From CAG-390 sp045546615 (GTDB taxonomy: Bacteria; Bacillota; Clostridia; Oscillospirales; CAG-272): 64,000 bases of DNA. The stretch is taken from the NCBI GenBank assembly GCA_045546615.1, contig JAZQDD010000060.1:14324-78323 (forward strand), in the 5' to 3' direction. Below, in pieces: positions 9,715 to 17,405 of the stretch; the first letter of the stretch is position 1; every line of letters starts with the position of its first letter. Under the pieces are notes generated by a model. It saw only the letters and a list, made by a program, of their open reading frames with translations. It was not told where the DNA came from and did no database searches. The position numbers and the translations under genes were made by a program.

Positions 9715-10827
9715 ATGAATAACGAGAAAAAAGGCTTTGATTGGGGACGTTCGGCGGCGATCTTGATATGCCTTGCCTTTGCCGCGGCGGCGGCATATCT
9801 GTTCTTTAAATATCTGCTCTCAATTCTCCTCCCTTTCGCGGTAGGAGCATTGATTGCGGCGGCGGTATCGCCTCTTGCAAAAAAAATATCCGAGCGTAGC
9901 AGGATCTCACACCGTGCGGCGACCGCAGTCCTTGTGTTTTTACTGCTCGTTACGGTTTTTCTCTGCGTTGGGCTTACGGCAAAGCGCTTAATATGCGAGC
10001 TTGGCGAGCTTGCGGCAGGAATCGGAGAGGACGGAGATCCGATAAGCCGTTTTATCGGAGACGTAGCCGCATTTATAAACGGTCTCGGTGAAAAGCTCTC
10101 CACCGCACTTCGCACAGATGCCATGCGCCGCATATCCGCCGACAGTATAGACGCGTTTCTTTCGGGAATCGTCCAAAACACTGCCGATGCTATCAGCGCA
10201 TTTCTCTCAAATACGGTATCTTCCGTCGCATCGTCGCTCCCGAAAACACTTTTTGCCGTAGCCGTAACTGTAATTTCCGCTTTTTACTTTGCCCTCGACC
10301 GAGAAAAAATTTCCGCCGCCTTTTTCAGCATTATGCCCGAAAGATCCAGAGGATTTTTGCGCGGAATGAAAAAAGAAGCCGCGCAGACAGCGGGTCGCTA
10401 TCTGCGCGCATTTTCTTTACTTTTGCTAATAATGTTCTTGGTTCTGTTTGTGGGGCTTACCATCATCGGCGCTGAATATGCGCTGCTTCTCGCCGCCATC
10501 ACCGCTATCGTTGACATATTGCCCGTGCTGGGTGTCGGAACGGTCCTTGTGCCGTGGTCGGTCATTTCCTATATATCGGGGGATATCAGCCGCGGAACGG
10601 CAATTCTGATCTTATACGTCGCGGTAATAATACTGCGCCAATTTATAGAGCCTAAAATAATAGGCAAGAGCCTCGGCATTCACCCATTGCTATCTCTATT
10701 CTCCATGTACGTAGGCTTGAGAGTTTTCGGCGTGATAGGAATCATTCTCGCCCCTGCGCTCGTTGCAGGACTGCGCACGCTGAAAGATGCAGGGCTTTCG
10801 GGCGATGATATCAGTCAGACGCCCTAA
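9715..10827 (+). CDS. ytvI: AI-2E/YtvI-family membrane permease, probably sporulation-associated
   Basis: 370 residues with the AI-2E transporter family layout: two N-terminal membrane helices (about 15-65), a soluble stretch rich in Ala/Ser/Asp, then a C-terminal block of five or six helices containing the conserved DILPVLGVGTVLVPW region and RQFIEPKIIG. Length and pattern match the YtvI sporulation branch better than true AI-2 exporters; the exact substrate is unknown. The ATG follows GTAGGAG. It is divergent from rpoB, and its last 17 bases overlap a convergent small gene. Assignment to YtvI rather than another AI-2E protein is moderately certain. Confidence 0.75.
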   Translation: MNNEKKGFDWGRSAAILICLAFAAAAAYLFFKYLLSILLPFAVGALIAAAVSPLAKKISERSRISHRAATAVLVFLLLVTVFLCVGLTAKRLICELGELAAGIGEDGDPISRFIGDVAAFINGLGEKLSTALRTDAMRRISADSIDAFLSGIVQNTADAISAFLSNTVSSVASSLPKTLFAVAVTVISAFYFALDREKISAAFFSIMPERSRGFLRGMKKEAAQTAGRYLRAFSLLLLIMFLVLFVGLTIIGAEYALLLAAITAIVDILPVLGVGTVLVPWSVISYISGDISRGTAILILYVAVIILRQFIEPKIIGKSLGIHPLLSLFSMYVGLRVFGVIGIILAPALVAGLRTLKDAGLSGDDISQTP

Positions 10828-11122
10828 CGCCAAATGCTTTTATACTGACGGCGACAATGCCAATGCCCAAGCACACGGCGCGAAATGCCCCGATAGTACC
10901 GTTAACAACGGCACCGACAAAAAAGTAGAACACCACTGCAATGGCGATGGCAAGGAGCGCGCGCAGCGCGGTTCTGAATGCGGCGTTCTCAAAAAGCGTG
11001 ATCAGCGCCTCACACAAGCTGAGCAAGAACGCCACAAAAACTGATGGGCGGCTCGCCTTCTTCTCTCTTCTGCCGCAGTCGGCTCTGTTATATATATTGT
11101 AGTTATTTATGCAGTTGTTCAT
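10811..11122 (-). CDS. Small membrane protein of unknown function
   Basis: 103 residues, not recognised. It begins MNNCINNYNIYNRADCGRREKK and then has two predicted membrane helices (about 35-50 and 60-95) rich in Ala, Val, Phe and Ile. The ATG at 11120-11122 follows AGGAGGTATGCG; an upstream frame extension lacks a ribosome site. It is divergent from the HTH-S24 repressor gene, with a palindromic TTTCGGAAA site in its leader, so it may be a target of that repressor. Its 3' end overlaps the end of ytvI on the other strand. Confidence 0.7.
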   Translation of the reverse strand: MNNCINNYNIYNRADCGRREKKASRPSVFVAFLLSLCEALITLFENAAFRTALRALLAIAIAVVFYFFVGAVVNGTIGAFRAVCLGIGIVAVSIKAFGVRASD

Positions 11123-11144
11123 CGCATACCTCCTAAAATTCCGT

Positions 11145-11217
11145 TTTCGGAAACTTTCTGTCATTATAATATCACATCCGCAAGCGTTTGTCAATATATT
11201 TTTTCAAATTTCGGAAA
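11145..11217. promoter_or_regulatory. Operator-like TTTCGGAAA sites between the small membrane gene and the S24 repressor
   Basis: The 9-bp palindrome TTTCGGAAA occurs at 11145-11153 and 11209-11217. A one-mismatch copy, AATCGGAAA, lies at 11240-11248 inside the spacer of the repressor promoter. The first copy is in the leader of the divergent gene. Their placement fits binding by the HTH-S24 protein with autoregulation; this is inference. Confidence 0.5.
11173..11201 (-). promoter_or_regulatory. Promoter of the small membrane protein gene
   Basis: On the minus strand TTGACA is followed after 17 bases by TATTAT (an overlapping TATAAT lies 3 bases further on). It directs the 10811-11122 gene and lies back to back with the repressor promoter. 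Boundaries are approximate. Confidence 0.65.
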
Positions 11218-11233
11218 AATTTTTATTTTTCTA

Positions 11234-11262
11234 TTTACAAATCGGAAAAAGTGTGCTATAAT
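11234..11262 (+). promoter_or_regulatory. Promoter of the HTH-S24 regulator
   Basis: TTTACA (11234-11239), 17 bases, TATAAT (11257-11262). The spacer holds the AATCGGAAA site, so a bound repressor would block polymerase. Confidence 0.75.
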
Positions 11263-11292
11263 AATTTCAGAAAATGAAAGTGAGGTATCGGC

Positions 11293-12099
11293 ATGGGCCC
11301 CGATTACGTAGAACGTATAAAAGAAATAAAAAATGAAAGAAAGATGACAAACGAAGCGTTGTCCAAGACGAGCGGGATCCCCCTCGGAACGCTCAGTAAG
11401 CTGCTTGCGGGAATATCGGACTCGGTCAAGCTGTCGAACATCGTTGCCATCTGCGACGCCCTTGACTGCTCGCTCGATTACATTGTCAGCGGCATTCCCG
11501 AGAATACAAACAACTTCACCCTCGAGGGCGACGAAATACGCCTTGTCGAGGAATACCGCCGCCTTGACTCTCACGGCAAGGAACTTGTCATGATGGTCGC
11601 GGGGAAAGAGCGCGAGCGCGTTTCACGCGTTGAATACTCCCCCGCCCCCTCTGCTGCACCGCGCCGCGAAAGTGCGATCATCACCGCCCCAATCACGCGC
11701 CGTTACCGCGACTCGGGAGCATTCGCCTCAAAGCTTGAGATCGACCTTTACGACCTGCCCGTATCTGCAGGCACGGGTGAGTATCTTGACAGCGCAAACG
11801 CGGAAAAGATCAGCGTAAGCCGTACCCCCGCAACCGAAGGAGCGGACTTTGCCTTGCGCATCAGCGGCAACAGTATGGAGCCGAAATATCACAACGGTGA
11901 CATTCTGCTGATCGAAACGGCGGACTCCGTTGAAGTTGGCGAGCTTGGAATCTTCATTCTTGACGGCGACGGATATTTCAAGATATACGGCGGTGACTGC
12001 CTAATATCCCTCAATCCCGAATACGGCAAAATAATGCTGAAGGACTTCGACGAAGTCGCCTGCATCGGCAAGGTCAGAGGAAAGCTGAAAAAAAGATAA
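11293..12099 (+). CDS. XRE-family HTH regulator with S24 (LexA/CI-type) self-cleaving domain
   Basis: 268 residues. An XRE helix-turn-helix occupies about residues 5-65 (ALSKTSGIPLGTLSKLLAG). A linker follows, then an S24 peptidase domain from about 145. The serine is in RISGNSMEPKYHNGD and the lysine in GDGYFKIYGG; the likely cleavage bond is the Ala-Gly in LPVSAGTGEY. Such proteins usually repress stress or prophage genes and cleave themselves on RecA activation. No phage gene is nearby. The ATG follows GTGAGG. The intergenic palindromes and divergent small gene suggest a two-gene switch. A hairpin follows at 12118-12149. Confidence 0.85.
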   Translation: MGPDYVERIKEIKNERKMTNEALSKTSGIPLGTLSKLLAGISDSVKLSNIVAICDALDCSLDYIVSGIPENTNNFTLEGDEIRLVEEYRRLDSHGKELVMMVAGKERERVSRVEYSPAPSAAPRRESAIITAPITRRYRDSGAFASKLEIDLYDLPVSAGTGEYLDSANAEKISVSRTPATEGADFALRISGNSMEPKYHNGDILLIETADSVEVGELGIFILDGDGYFKIYGGDCLISLNPEYGKIMLKDFDEVACIGKVRGKLKKR

Positions 12100-12117
12100 A
12101 CTGTGCAAAAATAACTG

Positions 12118-12149
12118 TTGGCGTATCTGCTTTATCGCAGGTACGCCAA
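12118..12149 (+). terminator. Hairpin after the S24 gene; left arm of an inverted repeat pair
   Basis: TTGGCGTA.CTGC pairs with GCAG.TACGCCAA around a TTTATC loop. It is 18 bases after the S24 stop and is followed by a modest T-rich stretch. Its reverse complement matches 28 of 32 bases of the hairpin at 13539-13570. Confidence 0.6.
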
Positions 12150-12173
12150 TTTAACATTTCAGCGTTTTTCGTC

Positions 12174-12202
12174 AAGACAATCAAAAACGGATATGATATA
12201 AT
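12174..12202 (+). promoter_or_regulatory. Promoter of the AraC-GNAT gene
   Basis: AAGACA (12174-12179), 17 bases, TATAAT (12197-12202). The -35 matches 4 of 6 consensus bases. The ribosome site GGGGAGG follows before the ATG at 12254. Confidence 0.55.
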
Positions 12203-12253
12203 GCTATCACAAGCAGAATACAGCCGCTTATTTATCCGTTTGGGGAGGTAAAA

Positions 12254-13480
12254 ATGGAAAACAGAGATTTGATAAAAAATGCTGTAAAGTATATCAACAA
12301 CTTGGGATCTGGTGTTACCACGCTCGATGACGTAGCGAAAAACGCAGGATTTTCCACAGACTATTTTAATCGCATATTTCGAAGCCACACAGGATTTAAC
12401 GTTATGGAATACGTGAAATTCCGAAAATTGAATCGCGCGGCTTGTATGCTTCGCTCGTCTCCAACACAAGATATTTTATCTATTGCCTTGGAGTCCGGAT
12501 ATGAAAGCCATGAAGGCTTTACGCGTGCATTTAAAGCGCAATACGGTAAAACTCCAAGCGAATATCGCGAAAAAATGAAGGACAAGCCGATCGCTTGGGC
12601 TGACAAAGAGCTAAACGCTACCGCAACCGCTGAATTTCGCCACGTTCTTCCCGACTTTTTTGAAATAGGCGCGGACGAGGTAATTGATTGGCTTCTCGAA
12701 AAAGACGCCAAGCGCTACGGATATACAGCCCTTACCATCGCAACAAACGGCTCGAAAATCGTATCTGACAAAAATTCTTTTGAAAACGGATTTGTCACGA
12801 TAGATAATTTTTTTGAAAATCCTAATTTAACACTTGTTCTTGAAGATTTGAACGATCTTCGGAATTACATTGACAAGCTCTTGCTTTTTAAACCCGAAAA
12901 CATCGATTGTATATTCCATAAGGACGTATCTTTCGCGGACGTAAAAGCGGCACTTGAAGGTATTAAATTCAAAAACATAAAAGAGAAAAACGAAACAATG
13001 TATTTCGGAGACCCCTTCGTTCTGCCCGAGGATGCACAAGAATATGATATCCACCTATTGGAAGCGCAAGATCTGGATGCAGTCGATGAATTCATTTCCA
13101 AATATCCAAATGAAGTATTTAAAAAGTCTGGGGGATACGGTCTTAAAAATTTTCTGAAACACCCCCTTGAACAGAGACCTCTTTTACAGCCATTTGGCGT
13201 TTTCGACGGCAAAAAGCTACTTGCGATATCTTATGACGCTCCTGAAAACGTTCACGGATTTTGCCTGAATAACTGTGTTCATACCCCTAATTTGCAAAAC
13301 ACTCCAAATGATGCGCTCAAATATCTTTATCTTACGGCTACAAATGCAGCTATAGAAAAAGGATATATTCCATTTGAAGATGCTCAATTTGATGAATACG
13401 CAAAAGAGCACGGAGGCTTTGATGCGTTTGAATTGGGATTCGAAAAAGTAAATACTGTGTATTCCATATACTTTAATTAA
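12254..13480 (+). CDS. AraC-family regulator fused to a GNAT-like domain
   Basis: 408 residues. Residues 1-110 form an AraC-type double helix-turn-helix (DDVAKNAGFSTDYFNRIFRS and the second helix pair around SGYESHEGFTRAFKAQYGKTPSEYR). The C-terminal part (about 260-408) has the look of an acetyltransferase fold: a dipeptide strand pattern, FGVFDGKKLLA, a long helix around YLTATNAAIEKGY, and the closing LGFEKVNTVYSIYF. The acetyl-CoA loop is not clearly readable, so catalytic activity is uncertain and it may be a ligand sensor. DNA-binding first and sensor second is an unusual order for AraC proteins. The gene is clearly more AT-rich than its neighbours and is bracketed by inverted hairpin repeats. 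Confidence 0.78.
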   Translation: MENRDLIKNAVKYINNLGSGVTTLDDVAKNAGFSTDYFNRIFRSHTGFNVMEYVKFRKLNRAACMLRSSPTQDILSIALESGYESHEGFTRAFKAQYGKTPSEYREKMKDKPIAWADKELNATATAEFRHVLPDFFEIGADEVIDWLLEKDAKRYGYTALTIATNGSKIVSDKNSFENGFVTIDNFFENPNLTLVLEDLNDLRNYIDKLLLFKPENIDCIFHKDVSFADVKAALEGIKFKNIKEKNETMYFGDPFVLPEDAQEYDIHLLEAQDLDAVDEFISKYPNEVFKKSGGYGLKNFLKHPLEQRPLLQPFGVFDGKKLLAISYDAPENVHGFCLNNCVHTPNLQNTPNDALKYLYLTATNAAIEKGYIPFEDAQFDEYAKEHGGFDAFELGFEKVNTVYSIYFN

Positions 13481-13538
13481 CTGTCAATAAATTATATGCC
13501 GTTTTATGCGGCCTACCTTACAGAAAAAAAGTGGCTTT

Positions 13539-13570
13539 TTGGCGTACCTGCGATAAAGCAGGTGCGCCTT
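13539..13570 (+). terminator. Hairpin after the AraC-GNAT gene; right arm of an inverted repeat pair
   Basis: GGCGTACCTGC pairs with GCAGGTGCGCC, followed by TTTT, giving a terminator shape. The sequence is the reverse complement of the 12118-12149 hairpin at 28 of 32 positions, so the two copies enclose the AraC-GNAT gene in opposite orientation. Confidence 0.65.
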
Positions 13571-13612
13571 TTATACGTTCCGTTGATATTTTCAACCGAA
13601 ATTAAACAATGC

Positions 13613-13645
13613 CGTTATTGAATAACGCTGAATATGTGATATAAT
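13613..13645 (+). promoter_or_regulatory. Promoter with embedded palindrome upstream of the HTH-TPR gene
   Basis: TTGAAT (13618-13623), 16 bases, TATAAT (13640-13645). The -35 lies inside a perfect 15-bp palindrome CGTTATT-G-AATAACG (13613-13627). This is a good operator candidate for the encoded XRE protein. Confidence 0.6.
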
Positions 13646-13689
13646 ATAATCAGAACAGGCGCTTGTCACTTTATATCTTGGAGGAAAAT

Positions 13690-14745
13690 ATGGAACTTAA
13701 AATTAGCGAAAATTTAAGAAAATTACGTAAAGAGCGCGGCAACACGCAAGACGATCTCGCGAATCATCTTGGTATTTCTGTGCAGGCAGTATCTAAATGG
13801 GAGCGTGGCGATGGCTTTCCTGATATTACGCTTCTTCCGTATCTCGCATCCTATTACGAAGTAACGGTAGACGATATTTTGGGGTGCAATTCTATTAGAA
13901 AGCAAGGCGACATCGAATCATTTAAAGCTCAGGCACAAGTACTGATCAATAAAGGAAAACGTAGAGAAAGACTTGCGCTTTGCCGAGAAATGCAAAAGAA
14001 ATATCCGAATGATGAAACAGTTCTGTTTGAACTGATGTACGATTTGGATGCAGTAGATTTTAAATCAAATAGTGATGAAATCATTTCTATTGCTACAAAA
14101 CTTTTGAAAAGCGATTCGATTGATATTCGCTATGGTGCCATTCAAATGTTGGCATTCACTTATTCAAAATTGGGCAATGACGAAAAGGCAATAGAATATG
14201 CAAAAATGATACCATGCAACAGAGATTTGCTTTCCTCTGTACTAAAGGGAAAGGATTTGGTGGAGCATTGTCGTTGGTATTTTTGGAATGTATGCGATAC
14301 TATGCTTAGACTCTCTCACAATATGATCCAGTGCCGGGAAGCTGGATATACCGCAGAGGAGCGGCACTCTATAAGAGAAACATTGTATAAATTTTATCAT
14401 TTAATCTTCTCGGATGGTGATTTCGGATTTTTCGAAAATCGTCTTGGAAGGCTTTGTCGTGATATGGCAATCAGTTCGTCAGAAATGGGCAAGATAGATC
14501 AAGCCTTTGATGAGCTCGACAAGATGTGTGAGCATATGGAAAAATATCAGAAATTCACGAATATCGAACATACATCTCTTTTGGTTCGTGGATTGAAATA
14601 TGATTCTTCACAGAGCGGCAGTAGTGACGAATATAGTATGGCTTACGGTTTCCTTTGTTCCTTGGATGAAAATCCTCGGTTTAAGTGTCTTCATACAGAT
14701 GATAGATTGAAAATAATAAAAAACAGGTTGCAAGCTTTGGGATGA
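13690..14745 (+). CDS. XRE-family regulator with TPR-like C-terminal half
   Basis: 351 residues. The N-terminal helix-turn-helix (about 5-65) reads TQDDLANHLGISVQAVSKWE, a very common Clostridia form. The remaining 280 residues are predicted helical pairs resembling tetratricopeptide repeats (for example FTYSKLGNDEKAIEYAKM and FDELDKMCEHMEKY), which usually sense a peptide or protein. The ATG at 13690 follows TTGGAGGAAAAT; a TTG at 13663 is rejected because it precedes that site. The gene is AT-rich compared with the flanks and its promoter carries a palindrome. The target genes are not evident. Confidence 0.8.
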   Translation: MELKISENLRKLRKERGNTQDDLANHLGISVQAVSKWERGDGFPDITLLPYLASYYEVTVDDILGCNSIRKQGDIESFKAQAQVLINKGKRRERLALCREMQKKYPNDETVLFELMYDLDAVDFKSNSDEIISIATKLLKSDSIDIRYGAIQMLAFTYSKLGNDEKAIEYAKMIPCNRDLLSSVLKGKDLVEHCRWYFWNVCDTMLRLSHNMIQCREAGYTAEERHSIRETLYKFYHLIFSDGDFGFFENRLGRLCRDMAISSSEMGKIDQAFDELDKMCEHMEKYQKFTNIEHTSLLVRGLKYDSSQSGSSDEYSMAYGFLCSLDENPRFKCLHTDDRLKIIKNRLQALG

Positions 14746-14751
14746 TTTTCT

Positions 14752-14770
14752 GCCCCGCCTCGCGCGGGGC
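14752..14770 (+). terminator. Terminator of the HTH-TPR gene
   Basis: GCCCCGC (14752-14758), 5-base loop, GCGGGGC (14764-14770), then TTCGCTTTTGTG. It lies 6 bases after the stop codon. Confidence 0.7.
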
Positions 14771-14840
14771 TTCGCTTTTGTGTCTACAAAAGCAGTGCTT
14801 GTCAGGAAAATTGACGGACTTTCAGGACGCACAAACCAAA

Positions 14841-14962
14841 GGCTCCCTTTACACAAGGGAGGCTCATTACCGCCCGACAGTACACCTAAAAGGTGTAACA
14901 CACTATACCTTGCAAACCAAGGCGTGTGAAAAGGAGTACGAACGAACTGTTCGTACTCCTTT
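14841..14962. repeat. Cluster of intergenic hairpins between convergent genes
   Basis: Three hairpins follow one another. CTCCCTT/AAGGGAG lies at 14843-14861. An interrupted CACAC/GTGTG and CCTTG/CAAGG stem spans about 14900-14928. A perfect 14-bp stem AAAGGAGTACGAAC/GTTCGTACTCCTTT spans 14930-14962 with T-rich flanks on both strands. The last can terminate transcription from both the HTH-TPR gene and the kinase gene ending at 15019. The first resembles short dispersed repeats of gut Clostridia, but I cannot verify copy number. Confidence 0.55.
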
Positions 14963-15018
14963 TGCTTTTTCGGCAAGTCAAAACCTGCTTTATGGAAAGC
15001 ACCCCTTCAGCCACTTTT

Positions 15019-15954
15019 TTATTTCCTTATATTATTTACATACCCTTCAAGCTCCGCTTGGGTGATGCTCTCGCCGCCGAGGGCAAGGGCGCAGCGGATG
15101 CCGCCCGCTATCTGCGGTAGGCTCGGTGTGATGAAATTCGCGTGAAGATGCGACGTCGCCGCCGCTATCATCTCGCCAAGTCCGCTATAGCGGATAAGTC
15201 CGCCGCTTAATATGCAATCAAAGCCGTCGCCGAGCTTCTCGGCGGCGCACGAAAGCATCTCCGAAACGCCGAGAACGGACTCCGAAATAAGCGCGCGCGC
15301 CTCGGCATCTCCCTTTTCCGCTTCCTCGATAACGTAGGGCGCAAAGCCCGCAATGTAGGTCTTGCCGCCCGCGTAGACCTTGGCTATCGCCTCGGTAACG
15401 TCGCACTCAAGATATCTGCGAGCCGCATCAAGCAAAGTAGTCTTTCCTATCCTGCCGTCGCGCGAGCGAAGCGCGGCGAGAAGCCCCGCGCGTCCGATGG
15501 CAAAGCCGCCGCCCTCCGCGCCGTCAAGCAGATATCCCCAGCCGCCTACGCGGTGAAGCTCGCCGTCCTTTTTTATAAAGCACACACTTCCCGTTCCGCA
15601 AATGAGAGCGGCGCAATTCTCGCGCTCCACAAGCCCAAAGAGGTTGTAAATATCGCTCTTTACGCTCACCGCACCGCCGATGGAGGCACGAAGCGCACGC
15701 TCAAACCGCTCCTCCCTGCCTATCACACCCGAAATTCCCGCAAACAGATATATCTCGTCCGCGCCGTTCCTTCCGCGTGCCTCGGCGGCAAGCTCTGCCG
15801 CCATTTTACAAACAAGAGATATCGCCGCATCCTCACCGATATCGTGGGGGTTCGATGCCGTGTCCATTTTGTGCGCAAGCACGCCGCCGCGAGCAAGGGC
15901 TACGCCCTCGGTCGACGTTCCGCCGCCGTCTATGGCAATAAATATCTTACTCAT
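15019..15954 (-). CDS. BadF/BcrA-type ATPase, probable N-acetylglucosamine-type sugar kinase
   Basis: 311 residues of the ASKHA fold. The phosphate-1 motif FIAIDGGGTSTEG is at the N-terminus. Phosphate-2 is ALICGTGSVC (about 115-124), followed by GGWGYLLDGAEGGG and IGRAGLLAALRSRDGR. The adenosine motif is DCILSGGLI (about 243-251). In this family, members either phosphorylate N-acetylglucosamine or similar amino sugars, or activate radical dehydratases; there is no partner iron-sulfur subunit here, so a kinase role is favoured. The start lies 4 bases after the transglutaminase-like gene, implying one operon. It ends before the bidirectional hairpin cluster. Confidence 0.8.
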   Translation of the reverse strand: MSKIFIAIDGGGTSTEGVALARGGVLAHKMDTASNPHDIGEDAAISLVCKMAAELAAEARGRNGADEIYLFAGISGVIGREERFERALRASIGGAVSVKSDIYNLFGLVERENCAALICGTGSVCFIKKDGELHRVGGWGYLLDGAEGGGFAIGRAGLLAALRSRDGRIGKTTLLDAARRYLECDVTEAIAKVYAGGKTYIAGFAPYVIEEAEKGDAEARALISESVLGVSEMLSCAAEKLGDGFDCILSGGLIRYSGLGEMIAAATSHLHANFITPSLPQIAGGIRCALALGGESITQAELEGYVNNIRK

Positions 15955-15958
15955 TTTC

Positions 15959-17329
15959 TTATCCGTCCGTCAAATCCTCAAAATTCACAACGCTTCTGCC
16001 CGCATTTACGCCATCGAGTATAAGTCCGCGGTCTGCGTACTCAAGCTCACCCGATTGATTATCGTATGGATCGGCGCGCATAAAGCGTTTGGGCGGATCG
16101 AATGCCGCCTGAAATTCCGTGCAATTTACCTCGCGCATCGTGTCGATATTGCCGAAATAATGCTCCCACAGCTCAAAATCGCCGTTTCGGTACGCGCCCT
16201 CGCCTGCCGAAAGGTCTGCGTAGAGCCAACCGTACGGCGCAATATAAAATTGCGCCCAATCGTGCGAGGATATAGCATCCGGGCGCACGTTGCTACCCGA
16301 CTGCCAACGGGCAGGCACGCCCATCGCGCGGCAAAGCGTAATGAATGTCAGCGCCATCGCACCGCAGTCGCCGCGCCCTTGCAGGAGAACGAACTCGGGA
16401 ATGTTTTCAATACATAGATACGGGCGAAGCAATGAATACACCGTTTTTGTGGTCACGTAGTCGTAAGCTCGGCGTGCCAGCACAAGCGGATTTTTTTCAT
16501 TTCCGCGTATCTCGTCGGCAAGTTCTCGGATATACGGCGTAAAGCGGATGTGCGGATACTGCTCGCCCGTATAAAAACTTGGCTGCTCCGCGCTTACGGT
16601 ATTTTCCTGCGCCTTGACGTAATTCACCCTAAACGTGTAGGAAAATTCGACCTCGTATTTTTCTCCCGCGCGGCATTCCGTCTCGATAAAGGCGGTGCGG
16701 TGCGGCGACGAGGAGATATACACAGGGTGCGAGGAATGATGCAAAACAATATCGCTCTGCTCGGGACACTCGCATGGGAACGGAAGATGGACGCACAACA
16801 CCTCGCCTTCGCGCACCTCGCGCTCGGCGGGAGCTATCCACTCGCGCACGGTATATCGCACGGCACGAAAGCCGTGCTTTTTCATTATCGGAATACACTC
16901 GGCGCGCCATTTATCGCGCGTGTATGCGGGCGTTTCGCCCCCTGCAAGGGATGCAAGATATCGCCATTTGCGCGAAGTAACGCTTCTCACAGCGGAGCGT
17001 TGAAAGTATTTTTCACCGCCGCGAAGGATATAGTCAGCATAGCCCTCGTCAACGATGGCGCAAAGCGCCTCGGCGGTGCAGTGCGGATATTTTTCCTGCA
17101 CCCTGCGCAAAAGCTCCTCCTCGGTCATACGATAATCCCTTTGCATCTGCCCCGAAATAACGTATTCTATTTCAAGGCGGCGGCGCATAGCCGTGGGGAG
17201 TTCCTCTTTTTTCAGATATTCGGCAACCATTCGCTGCTCCGATGCGAAATCCGCGCTGTACTTATAATGCTTTATCTCGTCGGGAAGCTCCACGGCAAGA
17301 TATTTTATATCTTCTTCATTAAATCGCAT
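15959..17329 (-). CDS. Transglutaminase-like cysteine protein
   Basis: 456 residues from the ATG at 17327-17329, preceded by AGAGGG; a longer frame to 17386 has no ribosome site. The C-terminal third carries the transglutaminase-like core with a full Cys-His-Asp triad: GRGDCGAMALTFI, SSHDWAQFY and WLYADLS. The N-terminal 250 residues are helical and then beta-rich, without a signal peptide, so a cytoplasmic hydrolase or protease-like role is more likely than cross-linking. It precedes and is probably cotranscribed with the sugar kinase, suggesting a linked role in handling a glycopeptide or amino sugar; this is inference. Confidence 0.8.
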   Translation of the reverse strand: MRFNEEDIKYLAVELPDEIKHYKYSADFASEQRMVAEYLKKEELPTAMRRRLEIEYVISGQMQRDYRMTEEELLRRVQEKYPHCTAEALCAIVDEGYADYILRGGEKYFQRSAVRSVTSRKWRYLASLAGGETPAYTRDKWRAECIPIMKKHGFRAVRYTVREWIAPAEREVREGEVLCVHLPFPCECPEQSDIVLHHSSHPVYISSSPHRTAFIETECRAGEKYEVEFSYTFRVNYVKAQENTVSAEQPSFYTGEQYPHIRFTPYIRELADEIRGNEKNPLVLARRAYDYVTTKTVYSLLRPYLCIENIPEFVLLQGRGDCGAMALTFITLCRAMGVPARWQSGSNVRPDAISSHDWAQFYIAPYGWLYADLSAGEGAYRNGDFELWEHYFGNIDTMREVNCTEFQAAFDPPKRFMRADPYDNQSGELEYADRGLILDGVNAGRSVVNFEDLTDG

Positions 17330-17350
17330 TTTGCCCTCTTTCGGGAAAAT

Positions 17351-17389
17351 GAGGTGAGTCAAATGCGAAACGCATTTAATACTCACCTC
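17351..17389 (-). terminator. Hairpin between the CNNM transporter and the transglutaminase-like gene
   Basis: GAGGTGAGT (17351-17359) pairs with ACTCACCTC (17381-17389), with an inner ATGCG/CGCAT stem. It lies 16 bases after the CNNM stop and marks the end of the surface operon. Confidence 0.65.
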
Positions 17390-17405
17390 ACCCCTTTTTT
17401 ATTTG

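Noticed and set aside
11293..12099. The HTH-S24 gene as the repressor of a resident prophage.
   Set aside because: No integrase, portal, terminase or tail gene is present in the neighbourhood; a chromosomal stress regulator fits better.
14841..14865. The CTCCCTT hairpin as a transposon end.
   Set aside because: It resembles short dispersed repeats of gut Clostridia, but there is no partner end or transposase; recorded only as a repeat.
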